Positions 32,455 through 45,900 of a stretch of DNA of 64,000 nt are shown here, in pieces (within the stretch, counting starts at the first letter, position 1; every line of letters begins with the position of its first letter). Position numbers and translations under genes: made by a program. A model generated the notes under the pieces. The model worked only from the letters and a program-made list of their open reading frames with translations. It was not told the DNA's origin and made no database searches. This DNA comes from Aphelenchoides besseyi (taxonomy: Eukaryota; Nematoda; Chromadorea; Rhabditida; Aphelenchoididae). Location: the NCBI GenBank assembly GCA_024699855.1, contig JAMPIQ010000003.1, positions 9,238,001 to 9,302,000 of the forward strand, given 5' to 3'.

Positions 32455-33092
32455 AAGTGCACGAATGAGAGGTGGAATTACGGAACGTGACATAGCTCAT
32501 TCGATTCATAATAAAAAGTTGGAAGGCAAGTGTGCTTTTGTTTCTGCTTTGCGGCACTCTGGAGCACGCTAGAACGCTTCAAAATTGTAATTATTTCTAT
32601 TGCGATTGGCATTTAAAATTAAGTAATAGAAAGTTTGCTATAGTGGTCGAGCGGTTAAGCGGTCTACCTGCAGAAGCTCTTTTTTTGCAAGTTGGGAGTC
32701 CGAATCTTTCGATCGTTATTTCAAGTGCTTGCATTGGATTTACCAATACGACCCCAAAAAGTGCGAAAGAAGTCGATTGACTCTCTTGCAGTCATCTACC
32801 GTTCACTCTTTTTCCTCCTGATTTTCGAATACAAAGCAGGAACCCGCACTCGACAATCGAAGAGAGCTTCTGCAAGCAGACCGATTACTCACTCGGCAAT
32901 CACCGCACATCTTTTCTTGTTCGATTTCTCAAAAACTATAGTTGGCTTAACATCGGCTTCAATTTTGAAGCGTTCTAGCGTGCTCCAGAGTGCCGCAAAG
33001 CAGAAACAAAAGCACACTTGCCTTCCAACTTTTTATTATGAATCGAATGAGCTATGCCACGTTCCGTTATTCCACCTCTCATTCGTGCACTT
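32455..33092. repeat. Foldback element 2: 133-bp inverted arms around a tRNA-like core
   Basis: The left arm 32455-32587 and right arm 32960-33092 are inverted copies of equal length (133 bp), starting AAGTGCACGAATGAGAGGTG and ending near CTTCAAAATTG. The 372-bp loop carries a forward tRNA-like segment (from about 32641) and, inverted, a second one (about 32830-32907). The loop shares ordered blocks with foldback element 1 (TCAAGTGCT, CAGTCATCTACCGTTCACTC versus TAGTCATCTGCTATTCACTC, GAATACAA). The arms do not resemble those of element 1. No coding capacity. Confidence 0.9.
32641..32716 (+). pseudogene. tRNA-like remnant in the loop of foldback element 2
   Basis: The A-box-like TGGTCGAGCGGTTAAGCGG is close to the Ser/Leu tRNA consensus. 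The anticodon-arm-like TCTACCTGCAGAAGCTC and a decayed B-box GAGTCCGAATCTTT follow. A T-run interrupts the variable region. An inverted related copy lies at about 32830-32907 (reverse complement TTGCCGAGTGAGTAATCGG...). Neither folds into a complete tRNA. Confidence 0.45.
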
Positions 33093-33422
33093 TCCTTGTA
33101 AGAAGTCAGTGGCACGGATTTCAATGTTCTCAGGGCTTCTTTTTACTTCCGTTTCACACAAACAGAAGTTAATGGCCTCATTCGATTTGAATTGCACGGT
33201 CATACGATAAGCAATGTTATTGTTAATTTTATTGATTTTCTGGCAGAGTGTTTTTGTTAGTGCGCTGGATACCGACACTGCTGAATGCTGTTTTTATTCT
33301 GCACTGTCACAAGCACACAATAACTAATAAAAACTGTTCATGCAATTCAATTAGATTTTCGACAATCAAACATATGCGTCTAATCGATGAGTTTCAATAA
33401 TTCAATATAAATAGTTGTATAA
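33093..33422. other. Spacer between repeats
   Basis: AT-rich spacer with short unsupported frames. No RNA or coding feature recognised. Confidence 0.35.
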
Positions 33423-33800
33423 TAGTGAGATTGGTGTCTACGTGATCCTGATCATGTGCTCAACAAACTTCGAAAGAACAGTAAGAAGTCCGACAACACG
33501 AATTTTCAAGCTCAGTGGTTTTCAATCGGACCTTTCGATTTCCAGTTTTTCTCCCGAACGTCTTTAGCGAGCGGTTAAAAGTTCAACTAAACCGAAGATA
33601 ACACGAAACACCCAGATCGATGATTATTTTGAAACCATTAGTACACGCCGTCAAAGGCTCGGGTTCCGCTCGGATTGGACATCCAATCGATTCTCCAACA
33701 TCTCAGTTACTCTGCAATAATCATCAATGTTAATCAACGCGTTTTAGCAGTTAAACGACTTCTTTGAATTAGGCGGCATTTTATCGGACCACACAATGAG
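33423..33800. repeat. Dispersed repeat R2, copy a
   Basis: The first 298 bp (33423-33720) match 60456-60753 almost exactly. The remainder to about 33800 (ending GGACCACACAATGAGTGG) matches the diverged copy at 44583-44860. Copy a is therefore the most complete. No open frame of note and no obvious terminal repeats. Confidence 0.88.
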
Positions 33801-33963
33801 TGGTCAAAATGTGAGCGCAATGACGAGGTGTGTAGACTCCAAAAATATTGTAAGTTAAATCGTCGGATTAGTTAAATCTTTTCATCTAATAACAACAAAA
33901 TGTTTAGATTTATAAACACAGACATTTGAATTTCACTACAACAGTTTTGAGAACATCAAAAGA

Positions 33964-36900
33964 TTATATTGCTTTTGTGAACATTGCCACGCTCGCTAAT
34001 GTCCATATCGTTTGCTCATTGGTTCCACATGGTACACGGATTAGAGCCACAAACTCGGCACGATCATCGGATACAAACAACGGCAAATCGACGCTTTGAA
34101 CTTCGTTGTACGGCAGTTGAGTGGACTAAAGTTATTATACAAACAAAAGCATTGGAGAGTAATACTTACCACTGGAATCCATGCTACATAGATCGTTGGA
34201 GCTGTCGAGAAGGTTGGCGAATTGGAGCTTACAGCTGCTAATCGGCCACCTGTTAAACTCGCACCTTGAATTTTGAGTTTTGATAACTGCAACTGCGGAA
34301 CATCGTCGCTGATTCGATCGAGACTTGTTGCAAACTTCAAATTGTCAACGCTCGTGTTTGTTTTACTGCAACTTTTAAATTTGAACACACACATCGATTC
34401 ACATGTAAAGACAAAACACGACACTTTCCATCAATACGAACCGGGCCATAAATTGTCGCAACGCATTTAAGAGAGCGGTCGGTCGGAAGAAATCTTCCAA
34501 ATTGATAGGACCGTTGAACAGAGTTGAAGAATCGGATAGTTGAGACATTGATCGGATTTTACGCGCTTTTTGGCAAACTAATTCCATGTATTCGTAGCAT
34601 TGTAGTGGACCTGCCCACTGAAGATCCCAGTCGATTGGAGTCTGAAAGTTACAAATCAGTTGACGATAATGTGGTTATTTTAACTTCTTTCTTTGCCAAT
34701 GATTTAGCTAATTGGATGGTTTTAGCGTTCGGCGATTGCTTTCCACTTAATCCTCTTCGTATTAAAGACAATGAAGTGTGAATTTTCTTAAGCTGAACTT
34801 CCATTTTAAAGGTCGCACTTTAGAATCAACATACCAATAAAACTCCAAAATGCAATTCAGTTGACAGCATTTCGAGAACCGGATCACCACTCCCGCGCAC
34901 TTCGGTCACAACTTGTTGATGCAAATCAGAGTTCTGATTCAGTTTCTTCCAAGAAGCCAATATAGGGATCAGTTGATTTGACCACTCGCTGAATACAAAA
35001 TCTGTTTCGTTCGTTTCAGTTTCGATATGAAAAGCTCGTAATTTTGTGATGGTCTTTTGGCTTTGAGCGACTTCCCAAGTTGACAGCAAATTCTCAGGTA
35101 GTCCAAAGATTGAGGGCGAGTCATTTCCACTTATTGACGATTGAACGAATTGGATACATTGAGACATGTTCGATAACCGCGGTAGTCGAATTCCGTTTCC
35201 CAACTCTGCTTGTGAATCGCCCATCAAATGTGCGTTAATGTATTGACGTAAGTAGGCGCGTAAACATCCGATATCCAATTGATTTTCGATTCGACCGCCA
35301 TAAATTGCATCCTCCATAAAACCACGAACGGCTTCCCAGTTTGTAGCTAAACGATTGGTAACTATCTTGTAAGTCGCGTTTACCATTTCCTTGCGTCTCT
35401 TTCTCAATGGTTTGGCGTGCAACTCGCAGATCGTTGGAATTGAACTCGTAGAATTTAAGCCAACCCTAAGCAATAAGTTTGAATTAAAGTAAAGATCTTG
35501 ACATACTTGCGGTATGAAAGTTCTTCGTTCTTGTAAGATCGCATGTAACCATGCCAATACAAAGTAAACACGTTGCAGATACTCGCTAGTTTGTGTGCCC
35601 CATTGCTCATTTTCTGTCCACTGCACCAACGTCCTTTGCAGATTGTGTTTGATGCCCGGCGGACTTTCATAAGCGATTTTCAGCGATTCTTGAAGCGGCA
35701 CTGCCGGAAATCCATCATCTGGTTCGGCTGTTAACCATAAGCAAAAAGAAGATTGTGGTTGACGTGAATTTAATTCCTAAATCAAGAACTTGAAACCCAA
35801 TTGGTAGAAGACAATCTACTCCATAGATTTTCAACAGAAATTCCGCAACCAAATGGACGTTTGACAAGCACAACCAATCGCCATTTTGCATACACTTTTG
35901 CAACAACTCCAACGCTCTCGACTGTTGGCTGGTGCCCATAGCCAAATGATGATAACGCGCACGGCCAACGGTCTTATCAGCCAAATCAGCAATTTCTTGA
36001 GCTGGATCGGCGCTCGCACCAAGAATAAGAAAAATCGGTTGGGTTTGAGTTGAAAAGTTTTGTAATATATCGTTGAGATCACTAGATGGCGGATTGATTG
36101 ATGTCAAACCAAGAGTTGAACAAACAAATTTGTTCAGAACCGTATTCAAACGCTCGGGTCGGAGAGCCTAAAATAACTGGATGGATTCCTATTCAATGCT
36201 ATGGAGAACTCACTTGAACTGCTAAGACTCGTTGAAAAGGCGAGAGCTTCGTACCGATGGATTTTGGTAACGATGCGTCTCCGCCATTTGCAAACTCCGA
36301 CCACGTTCCGCGATCGTCCAAATTGAGCTGATGGTAAAGTTGAGGCAATGCAGATTGTAAACGTTGTAATGCCGACTGATTTTGTTGTCCGATCCACGAT
36401 GGTAAATGAGCGCTATGATTAACGTTTTCATCGTCTTGTGTATCTCCGGTAAAAAAGTTCCATTCCTGTCAAAGTTCAAATACTTGCATTTGCAACTATA
36501 TTCGACTTACTCGATCTTCGAAAAGTTTCGGTTGGACAACACGAACAAAACGCAATGCAAATGCCAATCGATCTTGTTTGAAAATTGCACGAGATACGTA
36601 GTAGAAGACAATGTGAACAAGTTCTTGATAGATTTGAGTCAATTTTGTGTTTGTGTCGGCATTTGAACTTTGGTTTTTGGCAAAAACCTTTTGGAACAAC
36701 GAAAGAATCAATTTGACGTTGAAGTTGTACATGTGATTTTCACGATGAAGTGTATTGAAGGCAAAGTATAGTAAAGAACATTTCTCCGAAAAAGGCATGT
36801 AGATTTGTTTTTGCTGAAATTCTTATTAAGAATCAGCTTAGTGCGTGGAACCCACTTCGTCAATTTCATGCCGAACACTTTCCAGTACAGCAAGTGACTT

Positions 36901-39900
36901 TTCTGCTCGTTCGGCACTTTCTTTCGATTGATTCAACGAATCTATCAATTGAGTATTATCCAAGAGACTTCCTTCAGAAGTTGCTAATTCCTAAAAAGTC
37001 ATAGACAACAAATAAACAAACTAGAAAACTCACGTTTAAAAGCACTTGTTCGATTTCCGCCAACTGCAAATTTAACAATTCGGTTTCACTGGACAGTTGA
37101 ACTGATTTCTGTTCTAACTCGGGATGCGCGGTATTTAATGCGAGACTAAGGATCTAGACACAAGTACAGTGAAACTGTATGTTTGTCTGCTTACCTGTGA
37201 TGACAATCCTGCCAATGTTGTTGAGAAATTGACTTCGACCACACCGTTACGAACATAACCCGGCAATCGGATTTGTTCATTTCGAGTACAAATGAAGAAA
37301 CGAAAGTTGTCGTTTACGTCCACTTGTTTCTCGCCAATCTGACAAACTTGTCGTGGTCCTTGCGAGAAGAACTCTTTACGCAACAAAGGAACAAGAGCCG
37401 GTTCAATTTCGTAAACATCGTCCAATATCACACATTTGCCGAAGCGAACACCCAATTCGATTTGAGTCAAAAAGTCGGGTTGTGTTGGTAGAAGTAACTG
37501 CACATCTGCGTCTTTGTACAACCGTCGCAAGAAGGAGGCTACTACTCCCGTTGAATCGATTATGAACGGAGTTTCGGTTGTATTAAAGATAATTGATGCA
37601 TTTTCAGTTGCAATTTTAGTTGACGGTAAGCCGATAGATTTCCATTTTTGCTAAAATGACTCATTTCTGAACCTATTTGCAAATCTTTTACCTGATCAAC
37701 TTCCAAATTCAAAAATGAAACCACATCAAAATTCGGCAACTGGCAAATTTGCAGCCATTCGTGAACAACTTTGTGCCGATTATCGAAAGCTTCAACACCC
37801 AAAAACGTTACAAAAGCACTCGCCAAAGCACAGTGAATGTCCAACTAAATAATGAAAATGAAATGGCTGAACAGGTTTACCTTCTCGAGTTCTGTTTGTA
37901 GGTTCTCCATTTGTGTCTGCCATCGTTTGTATTCGTTGCCCAGGCGTTCGACCATTGTTCCTGCCACCAGAATGGCCGCTTGTTCACGATCCAAATCGAT
38001 TTTGATTTGTGTTGCACTTTTCATCGACTCCTCAAACTCTTGTTTCAGCTTCTCAACATGCGCATCAACAGAACTCAACTGTGTTGATAGATTCTTCATT
38101 TCATTTTTTGTTTGATTCAATTTTCTAAACAAGAACCGCGGGATAAGATCGCTCAGAATGCACTTACTGTTCCAGAGTCTTTTTTTCAGCGTCTAACGGT
38201 CGAGTTTTCTTTACTATTTCAGCGTATTGTAAATTTGCCATAACCTTTAGTGTTTGCCATAGGATGATATTTTAGCGAATGGACTTACCCAATTAGCTAA
38301 TGGGGCCGCCGCTGTTGACGCTCGTTTGGCTACCTAAAGCTTGTTCGATTTTTCTACGTGTTTTTTGGTTACTTTTTCATCGAAGGAATTCGCTTTTGTT
38401 CGCACCAACGCTTGAACTCGTTTATGCATTTCGTCAGTAACGTTGCGAGCATCGAAGTTGATAATCTCGTCTTTAACTCCGTTCTTGGCCAAAAACCTAA
38501 ATCAAGTTAGACTTTAAAGAGTTCACCAGTCAACTAACTCACTTTCTCATCGCTTCCCATGAGTTGTCTTGAATGCCCATGAAGAGAAGAACGGCCTGTA
38601 GAATATCGCGAATCGCATCGGGTGGAGCACGTAGACTGCGAATTTCAGACAAACTCTCGGATTTAATTGATCCGACGGCTTGTCGTGCCGTTTCAAGCAA
38701 CGGCTGAACATCCTTGAGCTGTTCGTCGATTTTTTTCTTCTTCTCGGCAATATTTTGTGTTTCTTTCTCGGTTTCCACTCGTAAGTTCTCCATGTCTTCT
38801 CGTTGCTCCTGTGCACCGGTCATTGACTGCGTAATCATTGACAATGCACGATCAGCAGCCTCCTGTTTTTCAGCCAAAAGTTTACTTTTCTTTGCCGCTT
38901 TCTTTTGCATTTTTGCCACTTGATCGCGAGTTTCCGTCAGTTTATCAACACCCGCCTGAAGATGCTCAATTGAAGAAGTTTGTGTGGTTTGGACTAACCT
39001 TTAATCTTTTCAATCTCTCGTTTACTGTCTTTCCTTTTCGACGATATATTTGAACAAAGTTGTTCAAAAAGACAATAAACTTAGGCGGAGTTCGAACGGC
39101 CAGTGGACTGTTGGCATAAAGATCGCAAAAGATATCCGATAGATTGGGTCGAGTTTCTTCTAATTCTGCGTTCTCCAGCGCCAACTTTGCTGATTGAGCC
39201 AACGAGTCACGTTCTAGTGCAGGTCGCCAAATGACTGTACAGAATTTGTAGAGCGCTGGATTCGTCTGAAGACGCTCCGAAAAGGCGGCGTTGTTAACAT
39301 CGAGAATTATAACCACATGCAAGTGCCGTTTGATTTCTAGAATAATCAGTTCAACAACACTAAGCTGATTGAACGAACTGTTTGCAAAGTATGATGCTAA
39401 TTCGCCGTCATATCCATCTTGTGATGCCAACTCGCGCAATTGTCCACTCATCTGCTCGAATTCCTGTGCCGTGAATAAACCGGGAACGCTGCCAGTGGAC
39501 AAAAGTTGATTGATGTATTGAATGAAAACGGGATCACGAAGCTGATAGTCTTCGACTAAGAAAACTGCCGGTTCACTTTCCACAGCCACTACAATCATCG
39601 CTTGTTTCAAATCGTTACAAAACTGTTTAAGTCGATAAGAAGAGGAAATGCGTGGACTGAAAAGACGAAATCCGTGCATATGAGCAACAAGCAATGCAAC
39701 AGCACGAAGTGAGTAATCAGCAACACCGGCAATTAAAACCGAACCTCCTAAATGCAATGATGATTCGATTACTTAAAATTCTATGTTACCAGCTTGAGTT
39801 AAAGTTCGATCCAACGCAATACACAAATCAACCAACCCATTAGACAGTGTAAATCGAAAGTTTGCAACTTCGAATTCTACAAAAAGTCATGAGAACAATA

Positions 39901-42900
39901 ATTCGAGTATTTAACTACCGTATCGATTCACACATTTAGTCAAATGTTGAACATAAGCGCGACGTTCCGACTGCTCCATTGGTTTACCCATAACACTTGT
40001 ATGCCTGCAATATTAGTGACTGTGTTAAAGAAATTCAAATAAAACCTACCAAAGAAAGGCTCCGGGTATTGGAACAAAAATTTGTTCAGCGATTTGTTGC
40101 GTTGGAAAAACTTCGTTGATAATCGAGTCAAAATGCTGTCGATGTTCGGCATTGATGAATCGATCTCCAAAAATACGTTTGCCTTCAAATACACTAACGG
40201 CAGGTAGTAATGTGTGAATGTTGTCAGCTAAACAAATTTTTCGTAATGTTGTTCGAAGACTTACATGTAAATGGATATCGAACGAATGCCAAGATCCAAT
40301 TCACAAGATCACGTGTAGAAACAGCATAATGTGTTTGAGTCACAACTGCAAACTTGTCTTTGATTCGTTTGTAAATTTGAACAAGCGATGCGGCAAACGC
40401 TTCAACTCGGGTATTCGAGTGGAAATAGTCGTTGAGCACGGGCATTAAATATGCGGAGCAAACAACAACAAGTTCGTTGTCCGATGGGGGTTCCATGATC
40501 ATAGAACGTGTAAGGCAAAGAAAACGAGATGAAATTACAGAACGACCAGAAGATGATGGATAAGCAAAAGTACAAACAATCTAAAATACAAGTGGATCGA
40601 AAATGTTATTTCCACTCACCTGAACGTTCTCCAAAGTTGTCCAATCATTATTCGTATCGTAGAAACCACGATAATACAAAAGTTCTTCCAAAAAAGCAAT
40701 AGTCATTGAACTTCCGTATTTGTCCGGTTGAATCAGATCGATAGACTTCAAGTAAACTATCAAGTAATCTTTGTCTTTGGGTTTCAAAGCTCGACCAGAA
40801 GCACTGCTGACTTGAACACAATTCCGGATCAAAATGTTCATAACGTCAAGAGCGCTAAAGAAGAGTATCTTATAGACAAGCATTCTATTTACCTTGTTTG
40901 AGCTCCGCAGTTAACGCGAACTAATGTACTTTTGTAATGTTCGGCAAATGCGCCACGTAACAGCTGATCCTTCCCAGAACCGTCCGGACCCATTACGCAG
41001 AATGACTGTCGATTATCTTCGACTAGCCACTTGTTCACGGTATCACGAGCAATTTTCATTCTTGCCGTTAAAATAGTCGGTCGATTTTCTTCGTATTTCA
41101 TGTCATTCAAAGTGACCGTAGTACTCAAGTCGTCGGTAAAAGATTGAAGTGAACTATAGGAATTGTCGAAGTAAACATTCCACGAATTTGCCAAGTCGGG
41201 AAGTGAAGTGCCTTGAAAGACAAGCTAAAACATCATATAAATGTTCTATTGTATTTAATTTAACCTCTTGTGCCAGTTTACCATACGAATCAGAGCTAGT
41301 AAAGGGCAACAAGCCACGTAACAAACCAACTCGAAATTCGTCAAGTGATTGCGCATTCCAAGTCAATGAGAAAACGTTCTCGATTATCGCAACTTTGCTC
41401 GTCGCCAATTCCGACTCACGATTTCGAGATTGCCAATCCAACGCTGCTGGCAGTTGATCGTTGAGCCAATCGGCAACGTTTGAAGACGAGTTTTTAATCG
41501 CAATCAAACGTTTAATTTGTGATTTTACATCGACAATTTCATCGCTAAGACTCATTGATTCAATTATTTATCTTCCAACTTACCTTATGTAAATCATCCC
41601 CATGCGCGAAATTGTTGCCGGAGATGCATGAGCTAAGCTGTCGGTTTCGAAAATAAAGTTCACGTTATCAGCGAATTGAATACGTTCTCCGGTTGGCATC
41701 GTAAGTAGACGGTTGTCGTCAAGAACAGAGTTCAAAGCTTCAATCCTAAAAGAAAGCTTAAGTTGGAATCATATGTGATCTTGATTGCCCAGAAAAAATA
41801 AGATAGTCGAGATGTTATCAAACGACTTAAATCCGTATTACTCACCACTCCGGATCCACGTCTCCGTCGCAAACTATCCACGCTCGTTTCTTCGTATCTT
41901 TAACGACCTCACGAGCCACACTTGTCAAAACTCCATCCGTCCATTCGCGTGTGTCTATATTCATTTCGCCTAAAAACTTCTGTCGCGGCATTGCTTTCGG
42001 ATTCACGGTGTGCAAATCAACGGTCGTTCCCATTCGTTCCATCGCTTTTCTCAGCACCTGCCACAACGTCGATTTTCCCGTTCCTGCTGGTCCCACAATC
42101 ACCACCCCCATTCTTCGACTAAGTTGTTCTTGTAACTCAACAATTTTTGTCATCTGCGCGTCATTCAATTCCAAATGCTTTTCAGTGGCTACGGTGCGAA
42201 CATGCTCAAGAATATCAGCGGCATGATCGCTGTCTTGACTGCCATCGGGAAACACGTCATCAAGAAGTGCATTAAATCGTGTGAAGTCAGCGAATGTCAA
42301 TTTAGACAATGTACTCAATCGTAAAGTTTGCAAGACTACTGATTGCTCGTTTGCTTGTCGATTTGCCGCCAACGCACTTCCGCAGCCTTTTAAAACCGTT
42401 TTCATTGAACGAAGTCCCCAGTCGTAATGCTGTTGGTTGCTTAGAAGATCACTGAAAAGTAACACAACTACTTTGCTCAAATCCTTCTTTATGCTCACCG
42501 ACTCATTTCAAATGCTGTTACGATCTTTTTTGCCATATTCTTTGCGGTTTTAAAACCTTCGGCAAACAACAACGTTTCAGCGATCTCTTCGCTATTTGGC
42601 TTTGACATAACAACCGGTCGAAAAAGTTGTTTTAAGTTATCCGGTAGTCGCTGTCTTCCTCCATAACCACGACCAACCGGATTCAATGTGATGAAAATTG
42701 CGGCATTAAAATCAACTTTCACTTGACGAGCATTCAGTTCACAAGTTGCTGTTCGAGATCGAATTGCATCTTGAATTGTTTGAATTTGTGAAGAGACAGT
42801 CGAAAGCACATCCTAGAAATGAAATTTAATGGTCTATTGTTGCTTAAAATTACTTTGTCCAATCGATTGAATTCATCGAAACACCCCCAAGCACCACATT

Positions 42901-45900
42901 GAATCAATCCAATAAACATGCGACCAATTGCATGAACGTCAATTCCTTCATCGCAATTAAAGACCAAAACTTGTCGTCCCATTAAATTGCCCAATGCTTT
43001 CACCGACTCCGTTTTTCCCGTGCCGGCCGGACCAAATGGATTTCCACCCAAACCGAGACTTAACGCTTGCGTCAGAGTCAGATAACATTTGTCCGTTAAC
43101 GGCGTATGAACCAATCGTGATGCACATCCCTGTCGTAGATAATAATAGTCTAAAAGTCGAATTACCTGATACTCGTATGTGTATTCGAATTGCGCTTTTC
43201 CATGTTGTATCATCACATTATTGCCGCGCATGTAAAATCGAACTTGCTTCTGCCATGCCCACGATTTTGTTGTTCTTAACCGAAGAAAATAGTTTTAGAG
43301 AACAGTATAACTTACTTATCTTTTGATTGCAGAAGAACGTCAACGATGTTAATGTGGTGAATAATGTCCAATATCAGTGACTTTAATCTTAGGTTCATCA
43401 GTGTATCGTCAACAGCTATTTGCGTAAATTGATCGAGTTGCTGAACAAGTTGTGTTTTGTATTCGTCCACCGAACCTTCACGATCAAGGAGCTGCTCAGT
43501 GTCGCGCGTAAAACGAATTTCCTCGGCCAAACAAACGACCTAAAATTTAAGGTTTATCGGCAAACTCTCAGTCGTTACTTGTGTTGGATAACGACTGGGA
43601 TCTAGATTCGACTCAGCCAAACAGTCCAACAACAATTTCTTTAACGTAGCTCGTATCTCATCGACCAAGTCTTTCAAGTAATTCTGAAACAATCGTATAA
43701 AAACATGCTAAGACAATATCATCATAATCTTAATCAACATCTAACTTTAGAATTTGCAACCAGTGGATTAATTGATCCACAGTTAACTGCACTAATCTAT
43801 TTAACTGTTATCGGATAGTTGTACAAATGTCGAATGAAGAGATCAATCACGTTTGTTGTAACAGTCAACTGCACAAGTCTCAATTTTCGAGTATGTTTTT
43901 TGATTCCAGTTTAGATCCCGATTAACTTCAGCTCGTCAAACTTTTAGTATCACAGAAATACAAGTTCATTAACAAGTGTGCAAAATTGCAAATGACCATC
44001 ATCAACAGGAAGAGCTGCAGAAATGTTTGCAATTTTGAGCGATTTTTGACAAATTCTTTGGCTTTGGAGTGATCTCATTTCTCTCTCAGTTGTCCGATGG
44101 CTACAAGTTTGGACACGTTAGATAGCCAGTTTTTTGAGCTTGCTATTAAAAGAATATAAGCACTGGTTGTTGCCCAAATCTCCGAGATACATCGATTTGC
44201 GCGATGGACGTGTCATACAAGGGAATGGGGGGTGTTGTGTATTTTGGCTCATTGGCTGATTGGATTCCGCTCATATTCACAGGGTTTAGAGTTCAGTAAG
44301 AATTGTTGTTGTTCTGTTAATCACACGCGCTCATAGTTACTAATTGATGAGTTACAGTCAATGGAAGGTGGTTTCCCAGAAGCCGATGTCTGGCAGTTGG
44401 CATTCTTGACTGTTATATCTTCAGTTGATCCACTTTTGTTAACCACATCAGATTACTTTATAAAATGCAATTTAAAGTTGTATAGATGCGTTTTGAGTGG
44501 TTTTATAGTTCAAGTTGTGATCTCGAGTTTTGTGAGCCTGATACGTTGTGATGGTTTGATAATGAGCGGTTAACTACTCGGGATAATGGTGTCTACGTGC
44601 TTATAATAATGTGCTTAGCGAGCAGTAAAAAGCTCAACCAAACCAAAAACAACACGAAACAACGAGCTCAATGATCAGTTTGAAGTGATTAGTAGGCATC
44701 CTCGGAGACTCGGATTTCACTCGATTAGACATCCAATTGACATCTCTGACACCTCATTTACTCTCCGCAGTAATTACTACTCACAATCAACGTATTTCAG
44801 CACATGAATGGACTTCCTTGAATTAAGCAATTTAATAGGACCACACGCCGCGTTTTCCGCTCATTTCTGGTCACTCGCTGCGTGTGGTCGTTTTAATAAA
44901 CAGTCAATTTTGGTCTCTAAAATTCGAGTATCGACCGTCGATGGAATCTGATGATGAGAATCGACTGCTATGTCGGTAGAGCAACTACTCATGAACTCTC
45001 CGATTTCATCGACGAATCCCTAAATTTATCGACGAGTCCGCCCACTTCGATTTTTAGACCACACGCGGCGCGTCACTAAAAAGTGAGCGGAAGACGCAGG
45101 CGTCCGACTTCATTAAGCTCAGTGGTGACTACGAATTACGATTGCAATAACAGTTGTTTTTAGATACCGTTACTTCTAATCTTCCGGCTCCGGCAAAGGC
45201 GACTCCAAGAGGCGTTAGTTTCACAAAACCAGACTACAAAGTTCCCAGTTGCACTCCAAAGTTCGTCCCGGATGGAGATGGCAATTTGGTAAGCATCAGT
45301 TACGAAGCTGATGTTGAGCTTCCAAACTTGGAGATCACATTCGTGAGTATTGAGCATCAACTCATCTTATGGCCACGACTTTCAGAGCAACTCAAAGATC
45401 TACGTCGCTCCGGAAAAGAAGGACGATTGGAGTTTCGGTGGATGGCGTTTGTGGACGGTTCTCGCATCTGTTGTGTGGGTTTGAAATGACCAACAAACTT
45501 CATTGCCGACTCACTTCAGCGCCGTCATTTTGTACATCCTTATCATAATCGGGTTCGTCTTCATCCACCGACACAATAACAAGATCAAGCAAATTGATGC
45601 CGAGGAAACCGCTGAGAAACACACGTCCATGACGAGATCGACCAGCACCATGAAGAAGAACGGTACGAAGAATGATGCGAAGAAGAGTGAAAAGAAGAGT
45701 AAAGCGAAAGTTGCTGGCAACGACGAGTGGATAGAGAATTATCGATGGCCGGTGTCTGCGTACACTGTGGATGACAAGCAATATCTTCGTTCTCGTCTTC
45801 AAGTTCCCAACCCACCAATAGAAAAGCTTCTCTTGTATCACCCACTTCGACAAGATTACTGTCAACGCTGGAATAGAGAGGTTTTGACGAAACCGAAAAA

